DNA of 64,000 nt from Hexactinellida sp. DTS-2022 (taxonomy: Eukaryota; Porifera; Hexactinellida), in contig JAPNXP010000010.1 in NCBI GenBank assembly GCA_028753945.1, positions 3,103,042 to 3,167,041 on the forward strand, read 5' to 3'. How positions within the stretch are numbered: the first letter of the stretch is position 1; every line of letters starts with the position of its first letter. Positions 33,755 through 46,098 of this stretch are shown piece after piece. The notes under the pieces are model-generated. The model did not search any database, was not told the origin of the DNA, and saw only the letters and a list, made by a program, of their open reading frames with translations. The translations under genes and the position numbers were made by a program.

Positions 33755-34780
33755 TATGTAAAAATACTATATTAATTAACAGGATATTGAACAGTAATGT
33801 ATTTAATTTAACAATAATTATTGCCGAAATTTAATGTCAACATCCATTAATTCAAAGTCCTGATAATTTGAAATCCCACTAAATTGACAGAGTGCTGTAA
33901 TCACTCGATGGTGGAATTAACGGATTTTGACTATATTGCCAAAAGTTATGTAGATATTGCATTATATTTCTCCTATTCAATATACTGTTTATGTACTACG
34001 GAATTGAAATTTATGGTATCATTGGAATACGTACAAGTGCAAATACAGGAGCCCCATATTAGGTCTTCCCCGGGCCCCATAATTTGTCTCAGCGGGCCTG
34101 ATTAGATGCTGATGGTTGTAAATTATGGAGAGAGAAGTGTTCATCTTGTAGTGTGAATGGTTCCATGTCCTTCAGAAGGTTGTATTCGTAGCTGGGAATT
34201 GTTTCTTAGCGAATAAGGTTAAAAATTACAATTCTATGGTGACTTTCAAGAATACTGGTGAAGCTAAAGTTAAAAAATTCCATTAAATAATATGTATTCA
34301 TGTGTGTATTCTTAGTTGATTTGATTTTGTGTATTGTTAATTGGAACCACAAATATATTTTATCATTTTACAATACGTAACAGAAAGATTTAGTCATGTT
34401 CCCGTCAGAATAATAAATTAGTGCGTGACCTTCGTTATATATAATGAGATTATTTGCACGTAATTCTTTATATGGTAATACTCAAAGATTATTGAAGTTA
34501 GGCCTTGAAAATGTATTATCAATGAATAGGAAGTTACCGATTGCGGATAGATCAGTATTAGGATAGTTCACATAATATTGATAGTTTTTGAGTTATGGCT
34601 CATTTTAGGAAATATACATTTCCCTGGCAACCGAGAAATGTGTCAACATTCCATTTATAATTTCTATATATTTCATTCAACTAGTTATGGACATCCTCAT
34701 GTTCCAATTTTGAACATTTATAACGCGTTTAAGTATGTTAAAAGCAGGCTATAAAAACACGATCTTTCCCACGAAAAATA
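33755..34780. other. No gene seen
   Basis: AT-rich; the 73-codon plus frame at 33884 has no recognisable features. Confidence 0.45.
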
Positions 34781-35740
34781 GCGATTACGTAATCAAATGG
34801 TGATATATCACATTTCTAAAGGGTGTTATGAATGCCTTGATATCATGTTCCTAACTTCCTATATAATTATAATGCATTTCTCAGGTCTGTCATTACTAGC
34901 TATTGAGATAATGATATGTCAGCTAATAATCAATGGCCTTTAAGGTTAAATTACCCCACGGGAATGAAATCTCTTGTATTAATCTGAAATTGTTAGAAAT
35001 AGATCAAGGTACGATACAAAGCAATAAACAAAATAGAAAATGTCTCAATATATTATACTTTTTATTTTTTGTCGGTTTCAATATTTGGCTAATACAAATC
35101 TCCCATAGGGCGATTTCAAAAAGTGGTGGTCGATATTATAGTGTAATTTGGCAATGCGGCCATCAATGTTTGTTATCAGAATCAATATTGAAAGATTATA
35201 AGCGTACGGAGTTGGTAGTCGGTTTACATTTTTGAATTATGACTCTGAAATTATTTTTCAAACATTTTATCAAATATCTCATAAAAAACATGACCTTTTT
35301 ATTGATTTCTTTAGTTCAAAAGGTCGCAACTTTTTTTATTTAGGTCAAATCAAAATTCTAAACCAGTCACCTACAGCATATAACGATGATCTATGTGATA
35401 TATCGCACATAATATGTCTTTAGCTAATAATGATCTTGAGATCGACACACTTATCAGGTGGAGTCTGAAGAAATCCCCCTATGGGACTTTTGTATTACCA
35501 TAAAACTGCACGCCCCATAAAATCGAATTTATTCAAAATAATTCGATTTCGTTTTCAGTTTCGATATAGCTATAATGTCTTCTATTATATATGTGAAAAT
35601 TAAACATCTTACTTCAAAACGAAATTTATGTGTTTTTTTACATGAATCTGCCGTAATTTAACCTTAAGTAATCCATGGTCCAGCAAAATCTACCCAGTAG
35701 TAAGGCCTTATTTAACGAGGGTCACGATTAGTATAATAAT
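34780..35740 (+). repeat. Dispersed repeat hosting TTAA element copy 2
   Basis: 34780-34943 and 35664-35740 match 49745-49950, which lacks the element (reads CACTTTAATTAAGTGATCCATGG) and so represents the empty site. Confidence 0.78.
34944..35663 (+). mobile_element. 720-bp TTAA-inserting element, copy 2
   Basis: Same length, ends and TTAA flanks (34940-34943, 35664-35667) as copy 1 at 20276-20995, with only a few base differences (for example GAAATT for GTAATT near the left end). Such identity points to recent movement. Confidence 0.93.
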
Positions 35741-36039
35741 GAGAAGTTCGATGCTGTTGCGAGATGTTTGATGAAACTAATGAGTGATGAATGTACCGTG
35801 TTGCCTCTTATAATGTATTTGTGACCTGTAATTGTAAAATTATGTATATAACTAAATATATGTTGAATTATATATTCATATTAAATCAGCTGTGTTCAAT
35901 TTTAGTTTGCTTATGGGGTGGAAACCGTATTATCAGTGATATGATGGTTCTAAAGCTTTTAGAAAGGTTTAACTGACTAAAAATATACATCTCTAAATTT
36001 GCTATTGCCTGTATTTTATCGTTTATATCGGCTAACCCA

Positions 36040-36093
36040 TCCCTGGTCCAAAATACACATTTTGATGTTAGGTCTTATGTATAGTAGGCTATG
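36040..36093 (+). mobile_element. Right end of a second P-like family
   Basis: GGCTAACCCATCCCTGGTCC and TTAGGTCTTATGTATAGTAGGC are the inverse of the left end at 62713. The flank GCCTGTGC (counting the shared G) matches GCCTGTGT before the left end at 62713 in seven of eight bases. Only a terminal fragment is present here. Confidence 0.75.
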
Positions 36094-36195
36094 CCTGTGC
36101 ATAATATAAATATTTTCTGAGGCTGCAATTTGATTGATTGATTGAAAATAAATAAATCATACGTTTATTCTATTGCATGTTTTCTTTTACTATTA

Positions 36196-36387
36196 CAGTC
36201 GGGTTCTTTTATTATGAACATTCAAGGTACCAAAAATTGTGTCCATAATAAAGAGACTTCATAATAAGCGAACTCAACTTAATACAAACCCTATGTAATG
36301 TCAAATTGGGACCATAGGACTTGTTCATAATAAAAAATCTTCATATTAAGCAGACAAAATCTTGTCCATAATAAGCAGACCTGACTG
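36196..36387. mobile_element. TA-inserting MITE (192 bp)
   Basis: Ends CAGTCGGGTTC / GACCTGACTG flanked by TA; interior blocks TCATAATAA and AAGCAGAC. Tigger-like by ends and target. Confidence 0.8.
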
Positions 36388-36760
36388 TATTTGGATTCGA
36401 GTAATCCTTATCGTGTAATTTAAATTTATTGAGCAACGAGCCCTTCAGTCTCGGTCGCTTTGCTACGGATCGGTGAGACAGACCTCAAGTATAAGTCCGC
36501 TATGCGGCCTTACTCCTCACCCTTTCTGCAATGGACAATTGTAGAAAGGGTCGTTATATACATCCATTTATAAGATTTCCATAGTTTTAACTTGATTTTT
36601 CATATTCTGAATTCATATATGCGAAATTAGTGTCAGCATACTTGTCTACCTATAATACCCGTTGAAATCTAACTTCTAGGTCGATTTTGAATATTGATTA
36701 ATTTGTTTACCTATTTTGTATAAACAACAACAACAAATATTCATATTATAAATTTTTGAG

Positions 36761-36904
36761 AATACTTATCCACCCATCATCGGCGTTTGTATTAAAAACC
36801 TCGCTACTTTCTACCGATGAAGTTTTTTATAAACATAAAAAAACAATCGGTAGAAAGTAGCGAGGTTTTTTAATACAAACGCCGATGATCGGTGGATAAG
36901 TATT
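36761..36904. repeat. Isolated long hairpin (58-bp arms)
   Basis: AATACTTATCCACCCATCAT... pairs with the inverse at 36846-36904 almost without mismatch; loop of 27 bases. The flanks at 36630-36690 and 36915-36975 are themselves a direct duplication (CATACTTGT-TACCTATAATACCCGTTGAAA). Confidence 0.9.
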
Positions 36905-37815
36905 CCCTAAATTGTATACGCGAAATTCGTGTTTAGCATACTTGTTTACCTATAATACCCGTTGAAAGCTAACAATTTTTAATAAGTATTGTATTTTAGA
37001 GCATTACTAAATTATTTTAAGCATTGCCATTTGATTTTCTAATTTAATTAGGCCACTGTTTGTTGGATTCTTGTTTCAGCTCCACCGCCCGCGTCAGATT
37101 TCTCTCCCGCACGAATATTGTCATTATTTTCATTATCACACCTACATTTCAAAGTAAGGCCACTGTTCGTTGCCAATTTTATGGTATGGTAAAATAGCCA
37201 TAAATAGCTATTAACAAAATCAGAACCTTTAACAAGCAATATTACACATCCACCACATTTTATCAATAAGCACTCACAAATTAGAATATTTGCTCAGATA
37301 ATTATTAACTATGTCGTCATCAAATAATGAGATAATGATAATGAAATTCCGCCCGCCCGCATCCTCAGATAGACTTCGTGTGGAGCTGAAGCAATATTAC
37401 CATTAACACTGGTCTTAGATATAAATATTATTTTTTGCATAGAATAATGTATTTGCTTATAAATGAAAAATATAAATAAAATCTCGTCCACCGTCCGTAT
37501 TTTCTGAAAATATATGGATGGTAAACAATACTTTATTTTACTTGGCCTTACAATGGAATTATAAATTAATATGTCTCATATAAGTATTTAGGTAGTATAC
37601 TATACTATGTTAAATTTAGATTTAAAAGTTTTGGACAAGTTTGGTTTGGAATATCGGAATCTCATGTTATAAAGGCCTATAGAAAAATGTATTTACTTAA
37701 CTAATCCAAACAAATTCACTAATCGGTATAGAATTTTTTAAATTCGGAAACACCTCTGTTCGGATTTACGGGAGTGTACTGTAACATGTTACGAATCTTA
37801 TTCACATTATAAACA
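36905..37815. other. No gene seen
   Basis: AT-rich; minus frames of 72 and 60 codons at 37048 and 37309 show no domain. Confidence 0.45.
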
Positions 37816-37818
37816 CTA

Positions 37819-37977
37819 CAGTCGAAATCGGGTTTTTTTGCCTCCGGGTTATTTTTCCCCCTTGTTTCTTTATAACCTCGTAGCACTGTATAATGTTATA
37901 CACGGGTTTTTTGCGTATCGGTTTTTTTTGCATCTTTTTCCATGCATTTAGGGGGCAAAAAAAAAACGATTTCGCTG
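37819..37977. mobile_element. TA-inserting MITE, CAGTCGAAATCGG family (159 bp)
   Basis: TA flanks and the same interior as the copy at 14610-14781. Confidence 0.85.
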
Positions 37978-38334
37978 TACTACTAAATTTTTTAATCTTT
38001 CGAGAATGATCTCCCCGGTTAGCGAGATGAGATTTATAATCAATGACTTAGTTGGAAATTATACAATTGGTTATGACGCCAAATACGTACATGCTTTAGA
38101 ATATCAAAATATTGCAACAGTGGCTTACATCTCTCCAAAATTCACTAGATGTGTTCTCGATGTATTTAATACCCAATGTTACTAGTCTATTTTGAAGGTC
38201 CTTTTAATTCAATAAATTTGTTATATTATATTATCATAATCTATTACCAAATAATTGGTATATACTGTTTATTAGATAGAGATTTAGTAATTTAAAATTA
38301 CAAATTTTTAACAATTAGCAAAATTTGATAATTC

Positions 38335-40165
38335 ATGGCGACAAGATCAGCAACAACTATCAGGCTAATCAGACAGCCCCTTCCCGCGATTGACGAGCTC
38401 TGTCAGTTGCCTCTTTCAAGTACGACTCTCCGGCGGGTATTCTTTGAAATGAAGTCAAAGAAATTGACACTGGCTACCGCTTCCAGTACCATCGCTGGCG
38501 AGGTACTGTCATTCTGGCCTCGCGAACATCCCAACAATAGCGAAGCCACAAGTAATTAGCAAACTGAAGGCTCTCCATCAGCATTACGTTCGAGTGGCGA
38601 AGAACAAACATCGCAATAGCGCCCCGCAAGAGAAGTTGGAAGCTCAGTTAACTGTGCACCTCAGTACACTGTTTGACATCACGCATGCAGACTGGCAGAA
38701 ACTGACCAAGATACTCGCTGACCGTCAGTTTCTGGTATATCAACGTGGCCCACTTAATATGTCAATGGCTACAGAGGACACCAAGTTCAGACGTTCTGTA
38801 GAGAAACGCCTCAAGCGAAAGGAGTCCGAACAACGTCAGACAGCAGCATAAGAGCCTTGCTCTCCCAGTGAGCCTAATTTAAGGCTCAGGTATACTGTAG
38901 AGCACTTCTACTAAAGATATTTACCCAATTTAATTAAAATATTACTGCGGATATACTTCATCTTCAGGATGCCAAAAATGCAATAATATTGGCAAATATA
39001 GTAAGAGAGGAAAAACAAATTTCTAATTTTAACATATTTGCGGAATAGATATATCAGCAATGATAAACAAGACCAATATTATTCATGATAAAATATGTAT
39101 AGCTTCTTTGCTTCCTCGGGCCTAGAGGTAGAGCTCTTCAGTCAATTTAAATCCCATTGGGGCTTCATTGATCAGTCTAAAATGAGCCACTTGGTACTGA
39201 TGAGGAAGGTCAGGGCGCTGTACACCGATGAGATGACGTGGCTTGTATCGCGTAGGGCCGAGGTAGTGGAGAAACTCAGTCAACACCTAATGGAAGTCCA
39301 ACCGCGTGATGATTACAGATAATTCGCCCATTTGACGTTGCGCCTCCTGGGAGAAGAAACAGATGCTAAATTCCGCACGCCGTGTGCATATCATCGCAAG
39401 ATGGATGGAAAAAAAACATTTATTGCCTGATATCTTCGGATTCCGCCATCAATTTCATTTGAGCCGTCGGGAGATCGGGAGCTTGCGGCGTATTTGTTTG
39501 TTCGTCTGCACTATACACGCGAACTTTTGGTTCGCTGTGCCAATGGCATGGCAACTGCCGCACCAATCAACGATCTCCGTATGCTACAGATTGTTGAGCA
39601 GTTCGCGAGTGTCGACAGCAAGTTGTCATCAATGGCAGAGAAGAAGATGAGGCTCCACCTGTGGTACTTGAGCGATGATCTTGCTGGGTTGTCCTTGTTC
39701 TGCGACGACATCAGTGCACATGACAGGACCGCGATTGCGAACGCACTGCAACATTAGCCAACACTTTTGATGAACCTGTGCGTCGCCTATCTCCAAACTT
39801 GATTGGATCCTTCCAAGGTAGGACCATCTCGACTCTCGAGCTTCATTCTCCACGCTCAATCAAGTTGTTTGACGCTCTGAATCTTCCTCTGGAATTCCTG
39901 ACAGCAGCTGTTGATACGTGGTGGAGCGATGACTTCAAAGCATCATGCAAAACTATCCGTGCGTTGAGGGTTGTCAATGACGCTGTCGAGCGCGCTATCA
40001 AGTTTGCAACAGATTTTAATGAATTTCTGAAAAGAACGAGGAACAACGCCAACTGCTCTATCGGATAGTGGAGTACCACCGCAATCAGTTGCCCACAGAT
40101 GCATCAAAAACTCAACCAATGATGAGCACAACTCGAAAATACAACTGATGGTTTAGAGGGCACAT
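38335..40165 (+). pseudogene. Pseudogene of an uncharacterised multi-copy invertebrate family
   Basis: A series of plus frames reads as one protein with several frame changes. The segment 38335-38851 gives TLRRVFFEMK, an ANIPT block, RVAKNKHRNS, HLSTLFDITHADWQKL and DRQFLVYQRG. After an insertion-like gap (38880-39090), 39480-39757 gives RMRLHLWYLSDDLAGLSLF (KKMRLHLWYLSDDL) and 39778-40068 gives FDALNLPLEFLTAAVDTWW and RALRVVNDAVERAIKFATDF. A last frame change leads to ERQLLYRIVEYHRNQLP. I recall proteins with these LFDI-HAD, HLWYLSE and VVND-AERA words as multi-copy, uncharacterised genes in many invertebrates; function unknown, mobile origin likely but unproven. Base composition is clearly GC-richer than the flanks, which suggests a more recent or foreign source. 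Confidence 0.62.
38883..39090 (+). repeat. Left part of a GGCTCAGGTATAC element
   Basis: Follows a TTAA at 38879-38882 and matches the left part of the TTAA element at 57968-58666 (TATACTGTAGAGCACTTCTAC, then TTTACTGCGGAT). The right end is not found, so this is a fragment inserted in the pseudogene. Confidence 0.6.
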
Positions 40166-41455
40166 TAAATAAACACGATTATTAAATTTGTTTATGTTTT
40201 GAAAGATTTGGATAATCAATAGGTTACGTTCATTCCAAATCTATTAGGTCTTCACATACAAATTTCAGCTCATTCTATTATGCTAAGTTGCTAACCCGGG
40301 GAGACATTGTGGCCTTGAGAGACTGGTTAATGGTATAGGTTTGGGCTAATAATTGGTAGATTTCACTTTGGTGTATAAACCATCCTTTCAGAGGGTGTGC
40401 GAGGTTCAGTTCGGAATTTGTTTTAGGCAACCCTAATATAGTGATAATTTGTGCAGAGATTATACAACAATATTGATTTTTTTCTTTCCTTGGCCCCATA
40501 ATTTCATATTTTATTTATAAATACCATTACCAGTTGAATTCGACAAGGAATTTGATTATAAAGTATTTGAACATCAACATTATGAATTCATATATTCAAG
40601 CTTCTAGCAGTATAATAACATCAGTAGTTGCTTCAAAATGGAGGTTGACATAAATTGAATTGTTAAGTTTAATAAAATGGAAAATATTTTAATATAATTT
40701 TCAGGGAGGTGTTAAACTTATTAACTATATAATTAGTTAATTAAATATATAATTTCTTATAATTACGAGGCAATTAGAATATACAAATTATGACTTCATA
40801 TTATAAGACAGCATAATTTAAATACTCTAAGTGCTCAATTTTTAGCAATTACGATCATTTTCAGTGAGATACAGCCACATTTCTATTTGTGCCACTTGTG
40901 CCATAAGTGGCAAGTGGCAAAAACACTTATGCCAGTTGTTAGATGTTGTAAATAATAGACATAAAATAACAGTATTATGAAGTTTAGAACCATAGCAATA
41001 ATTAAACTACACTTTAGTTTAAACAGCATCAATAAATTATTAGAAGCGTATTGTGTCTGAAATAGAATTCCTGTTGTTCAGATACTATTTGCCGGTCAGT
41101 GTATTTATGAGAATATAAGTACGTATTGACAATGTATACAGTCAAATATTAGATGCAGTGAAACAGGTGATGTAGTGATATATATATATATATAATGAAT
41201 AAGCTGATATATATTGGATATAGTGATATAATGATAAGGTCGGGCCCGTCCGGGAATAGCTGTAAAGTTTCCAATTTCCGGTATTTACTACATAATGGTT
41301 TTATATCATCTTTGGATGCATCTCCTTATGCCGCATCTCCATTCCAAATTTTATAGCAAAATATAGAAAACTTTCAAAGATACCGACTTTTTCGTGACCT
41401 CCACTTAAGCCACATCTGTAGGGAGTCATTTTTTCCCACCCCGCCATCTCCAGCC
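40166..41455. other. No gene seen
   Basis: AT-rich. A block GAGATACAGCCACATTTC ... GCCACTTGT at 40868-40930 recurs at 49452-49510. A short TA microsatellite lies at about 41178-41195. Confidence 0.5.
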
Positions 41456-41906
41456 ACAACTTTTGTCGTTATGGATGACAGAAATAATGTAAATTTGGCA
41501 CTTAAGATTTTTCACGAGTCAACTTCAGCTGGCTATTAGCTCTCAATTTTGAAAGGAAAAGTAAAATGCCAAACCAAACTGTTGATTTTCTGAAGTTAAT
41601 TAATGACATCTGGAAAATGTTTGATGTAAATTGGGTCGGAAAAGGTATACGTTTTAATGACGACTTTTCTAGACCTCTATCTCCAAACGACTCTCGAATC
41701 TATTTCCTACGAAATGTAGTTAGCTGGTTAGATTGTTGGAAAAACCTTCCCACTGTTAAAGGAAACTGTCACCTCAGACATTCACAAGTCTGAAACACAC
41801 TTGCAACGCACTGCCCTTGCTTGAAGATATGATTTGTACCAAACATGGTTTCCAGTACCTGTTGACATAAAGAATACAAAACGATCCTTTACATCATTTT
41901 TGGTTT

Positions 41907-42161
41907 CAGTGGCGTATCGAGGATTATCGTGAGGGGGTGCTTTGGAGCGAGCTTAGCGAGCGATGGTAAGGGGGGTCTGGGGGGCAAGCCCCCAAATTTT
42001 TTAAATCTTAGACGCTCAAACATCGAAGTACAGCTATTCTTGGCACATAGTAGGAGTATAATATTGTGCAGTTGTGCCAAATTATAAATAACAACATATC
42101 CTTTTTGGAAACCAGTTATGAGGGGGGTGTTTGAACACCCAAATCCCCCCATGGATACGCC
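41907..42161. mobile_element. hAT-type MITE in the P-like copy (255 bp)
   Basis: CAGTGGCGTATCGAGG at the left and CATGGATACGCC at the right; flanks TTTGGTTT and TTGGGTTT are an 8-bp duplication with one change. It carries GGAGCGAGCTTAGCGAGCGA and a run of GGGGGG/CCCCCC, motifs shared with the elements near 60200 and 63160. Confidence 0.8.
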
Positions 42162-42859
42162 TTGGGTTTGTATAGACAAATGTCAGGTTCCCACTAACAA
42201 ATCTCCTATAGCCAAATCCTATAATCCGAACGCAGATTACAACTCTCTAACATACTAAAATTGTTTGACATCAAAACTAAATCTGATACCATTCATAAAC
42301 CTACACTCATGGAATATTTGAATACCTTTTCTAGTGTTACTGATGATGGCGAGGACTCAAATTTTGAATTAGAAAAACTTATCACAAATTTAGAACAGGT
42401 CACCCTTCCAGAAATAGCTATTTCTCAAGTTGAGTGCCTCGCATTTGCGGCAGTAATGCAGCTTTTTCATACCTAAATAAATCAAATGGCTGTCCAATGT
42501 GTAGAGACTTTCTTACGACTTAAAATTCATACAGGTTAACGATGACATTGGTAACCAGTTTAAACTAATAGAATTGTTGGATAGAGGTTATCTGAAATAC
42601 CCATCGACTTGTGTAATCGATATTACAAAAATTATATATGACATATTTAGTAAATCGACAGTCAAAAACAACTTTTTGAGAACTTTTATACTGGTTCGTC
42701 TCGTACAAAACTTGTTAAGTTAGCTTGTATAAGGACAGAAACAAAGTATGGTAATATATGGAGGGTTTGGTGTGATTGTAGCATGTCACGTTGGGATATA
42801 TTGCAGAAATTATTTGTGACTCTTTCTAATTGTTTACTTTCCAATGAAGTAAAGTATTC

Positions 42860-43310
42860 AGAGAATGAAAGGTTCACGAACGAAGTTTTTGAACTTAAAC
42901 TGGGCGAACTGAAGGCAGGAATTTATGGCATTTACGCTGAACGAACTGAACGAACGCCAACGGTTACCTGAACGGAAGTTGAACGAACCGAATGAACGAA
43001 CTGAACGAAGGAACTGAAAGAACTAAACTGAATATCGATAAATTAGAAATACTGAATCATTAATCCAACGTAAAATATAAATAGATCACTACTCATACCT
43101 GCTTGTCATACCTAATAACCACCACCAACTCATCTGAACTGAACTAACTGAACGAACGCCGATCAGCCCGTTGAACGAACTGAACGAACGCTGGTGGTGT
43201 TAAGTTAGGAAGTGAACGTGAACGAACTGAACGTGCGTTAATTTGAAATGAACTGAATTGGGTTTATTCAGTCCGTTCGTGAACCTTTCATTCCCTACAA
43301 GACATATAAT
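42860..43310. repeat. GAACGAACTG minisatellite element
   Basis: Inverted ends GAATGAAAGGTTCACGAACG enclose many degenerate copies of GAACGAACTGAACG. It interrupts the tail of the second P-like transposase. Target copy not resolved. Confidence 0.7.
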
Positions 43311-43752
43311 GCGATGGTTCTAGGTCACGACAATTCTAAACTTGAAAAATTCAAGAACTAATTCTGTTTGTATTTCTTTTAGTTCGAACCTTCTCTCCAC
43401 ACTCTTAATATGTTTCGAAGTAAAGTCCGTCTCTTAGCACAACTCCGCCACATGAGTACAAGTCTGTCGATGAAGTACAAGTCTGTCCCGATATGTTCTT
43501 TAACTCCAATGTATATTTTGTGTTTATACCTGTATGAGCTATACGTATATATTTACATTGTGTCATAGTTGTTTCATTCCGGAAAAAAATAATTACGAAG
43601 ATCAATTACGTCCTGGTATCTTTGACAATTACTGGTCATTAATGCTTAATTCAACTATAAAACGTAATAAAGGAAAAATATAAATTTGAATATACTAACC
43701 AAACTCTGGTCCCAAAAAAAATTGACTGCCATTGCCTTGTGTATAGAATGCT

Positions 43753-44400
43753 ATGAATGATCGTTTCGAGTAAATATACAGCTCATTTTGTTAACATTTG
43801 AAATCTTGATCTCTCTATACACAAATTGAGTTCATTTTGTTAAACCAGATATTTGGGCCTCTGGAAGTGCGAAATTCCAACTGAACTGACAAATCCACAT
43901 TACTAAAATGGTCACAACTCATAAAATACATGACCCTGAGTCATCAAACCAAATTATATAGATAGATAAAACCTCTAACAACATTCGGAGCAATAAAGCA
44001 ATTACCAAAACACCATTCTCGACACTAATATCCGCGGACGATGTGGTGTTCTTGCCTTTAATCACGAAATATTACCCCTATTTCCTAATTTGTTATTTTT
44101 CTTAGATTATTTAACGTGCAACTATACATCTTGACCAGTAGAGTCCTACTACACCGAATTTGGTTTATAGTATTAGCTACGTATTGTTGGATCGCACACA
44201 AGTTTGTGTTTTGACCATATATGGGCATAGAAATGTTATAATTTTTGATGACTAAGTCAAATATCCATCTAAACGATAGATAGTAGAGCTCAGTTCTAAT
44301 CTCCGAACACATCAATATTCTCTATTCTAATGAATAGTGTATTATAAAAGCTTATGGTATGTATAATTGGAATGATATAAATAAACAAATAACTTATATA
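43753..44400. other. No gene seen
   Basis: AT-rich; a 76-codon minus frame at 44085 has no recognisable domain. Confidence 0.45.
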
Positions 44401-44797
44401 GAGCTGAGCTTTAGTAGAGTTCAGTTTTTCAGTCAGTGGGGTCAAAAATTAAGATTCCGTCACCAACCTCTGGCTAGATAAGTTTTATGCCTGATTCTGA
44501 TACCTTAAGAGTATATCTCGCGATTTAAGCTCCCATGCCGGTCTCGAAAGTTTGGGAAAACTTTTTATAGCGACATGGGAGCTTAAATCGCGAGATATAT
44601 ATTAAAGTATCAGAATCAGGCATAAAACTTTACTAGCCAGAGGTTGGTCACGGAATCTTAATTGTTGACCCCACTAAGTATGTGTATTCAGGCACTGAGA
44701 AAGGTCAGTTTTTTCCATAGGGTTTGATATTGACCTTTAGAAAGTAAGCCTGGGGTTTTAGTATGGAAAAAATCTGAACTCTACTAGAGCTCAGCTC
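44401..44797. mobile_element. MITE with GAGCTGAGCT ends, hosting a TA element (397 bp)
   Basis: 24-bp inverted ends GAGCTGAGCTTTAGTAGAG / inverse, bordered by TATA. The element at 44436-44674 lies inside it. Confidence 0.8.
44436..44674. mobile_element. TA-inserting MITE, GTGGGGTC family (239 bp)
   Basis: Longer relative of 28569-28750 with the same 40-base ends. Internal arms TTAAATCGCGAGATATA form an extra palindrome. The left flank is CA instead of TA. Confidence 0.85.
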
Positions 44798-44901
44798 TAT
44801 ATAAGCATTCTCTAAATTAAATGCCCATATATGGTGGTGGCAATGGCATAACAAAAAATGATGACGCAACTAGAAAAACAACTTCCCAACCATGGGCGAT
44901 A

Positions 44902-45382
44902 CAGTGGAACCCCGCGTATCGGGGCACCTCCGTCCAAACCCTCAGCGCCCCGATACGAGGGAGTGCCCCGATATCCGGGATTCGAAGAGAACTCCAATAT
45001 GTTTGGTTAAAACAATTAAGTTAGCACCTACACAACGAATCAAACACATATAGTCAAAACCTAGAGTTAAGGCTAATATTTAAGCAGTACTACACATTAC
45101 AATTTCACATAATAATTTACCTACACTAGGAGTCACAAATCTATGATATTCACGGAATATCTTTTTATGAAAAACTCCCTCGATTACCTCAGAGCGTGTG
45201 TGGGTGACGCTTAGTGGCCATTACAAAGAATACTAAGCTGCTCAAAAGTAAATCATGTTACTAATGCGAAAATAATCTTCGGTTGAGTGCCCAGATACGC
45301 GGGGTTATTTTTAATGGGAAAAAAACAAATTCCCCACGGATGCCCCGATACGAGGGGTGCCCCGATATGCGGGGTTCTACTG
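44902..45382. mobile_element. TA-inserting MITE with GTATCGGGGCA ends (481 bp)
   Basis: CAGTGGAACCCCGCGTATCG at the left and its inverse CAGTAGAACCCCGCATATCG at the right, flanked by TA. Tigger-like. Confidence 0.85.
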
Positions 45383-45384
45383 TA

Positions 45385-46098
45385 GAGGTTAATCTAACCG
45401 CCTAGTACTATTTGCAATGTATTTCAAGGCCCATATGCAACTAAATCTCTATTTGAATCGTGTTTTTATATTAAGATTTACATTCTTGGTTGTGCCACTT
45501 CGACACAATTCAAACTAATAAAAATCTTGTCCAGGGTGGTTTAAAGAATTTATACCTCAAAATGTACCAAACAAATCTGGTAAAATTTCTACAATGTTCC
45601 CAACATCTAAGTGAATTAAATTTATTAGTAAATTGTGGATAAAGTATTTTTTGCAAATATGGGAAGTGTTTTCGTTCTAAAATATACCAAAAAATCAAAA
45701 AAACCGGTGATCCGGATAAAATATAATGAGAATTGTAACTTTAGAAGTTTAAAAAGCTTCCAACACAAATTCCGCAGTTGTAATAGATTCAAAACAATAT
45801 TTCTATTTGCTTTTAAATCCTTGCTAATAATAATTGTACTCATGAAAATTGTTCAGTGTTGCATTATAATCATTGAGAAGCTAAAATCAGATATTAAAAA
45901 AAATGCATACCAAGAAAAATGATGAAAGTTCAGTTACTAACTTACTATGCTTGAAATTCTTTTCATATATAGTACCAGGGGCGGCGGAAGCGGTCAGGCC
46001 GGTCAGGCCAACTGACCACTCGTACGTCACTTGTTAGGACGTCAAGCATGGCCTGACACTTAAAACTGCTTCCACCGTTGTTAGGGAAGTGTCTAGAC
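45385..46098. other. No gene seen
   Basis: Includes an open but featureless 95-codon plus frame (45635-45922) and GGTCAGGCC/GGCCTGAC inverted words at 45993-46055 that hint at another small element. Confidence 0.45.

Larger units (their letters stand above)
41460..43752 (+). pseudogene. Second P-like transposase copy, 5'-truncated
   Basis: Blocks parallel the copy at 27229-30337: NNVNLALKIF (41490), FLKLINDIWKMFDVNWVGKG (41590), VVSWLDCWKNLP (41720), HFG then after an inserted element GLYRQMSGS (42165), the acidic segment at 42261-42476, LDRGYLKYPS (42570) and NIWRVW (42750). THAP finger and first catalytic region are absent. The frame is broken many times and by two insertions (41907-42161 and about 42860-43310). 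The 3' terminus CCATTGCCTTGTGTATAGAATGCTATG at 43725-43752 matches the right end of the first copy, so the two are the same family. Confidence 0.8.

Noticed and set aside
45635-45922. 95-codon basic plus-strand frame
   Set aside because: Open by AT-rich chance; no domain, and the opposite strand is equally open.
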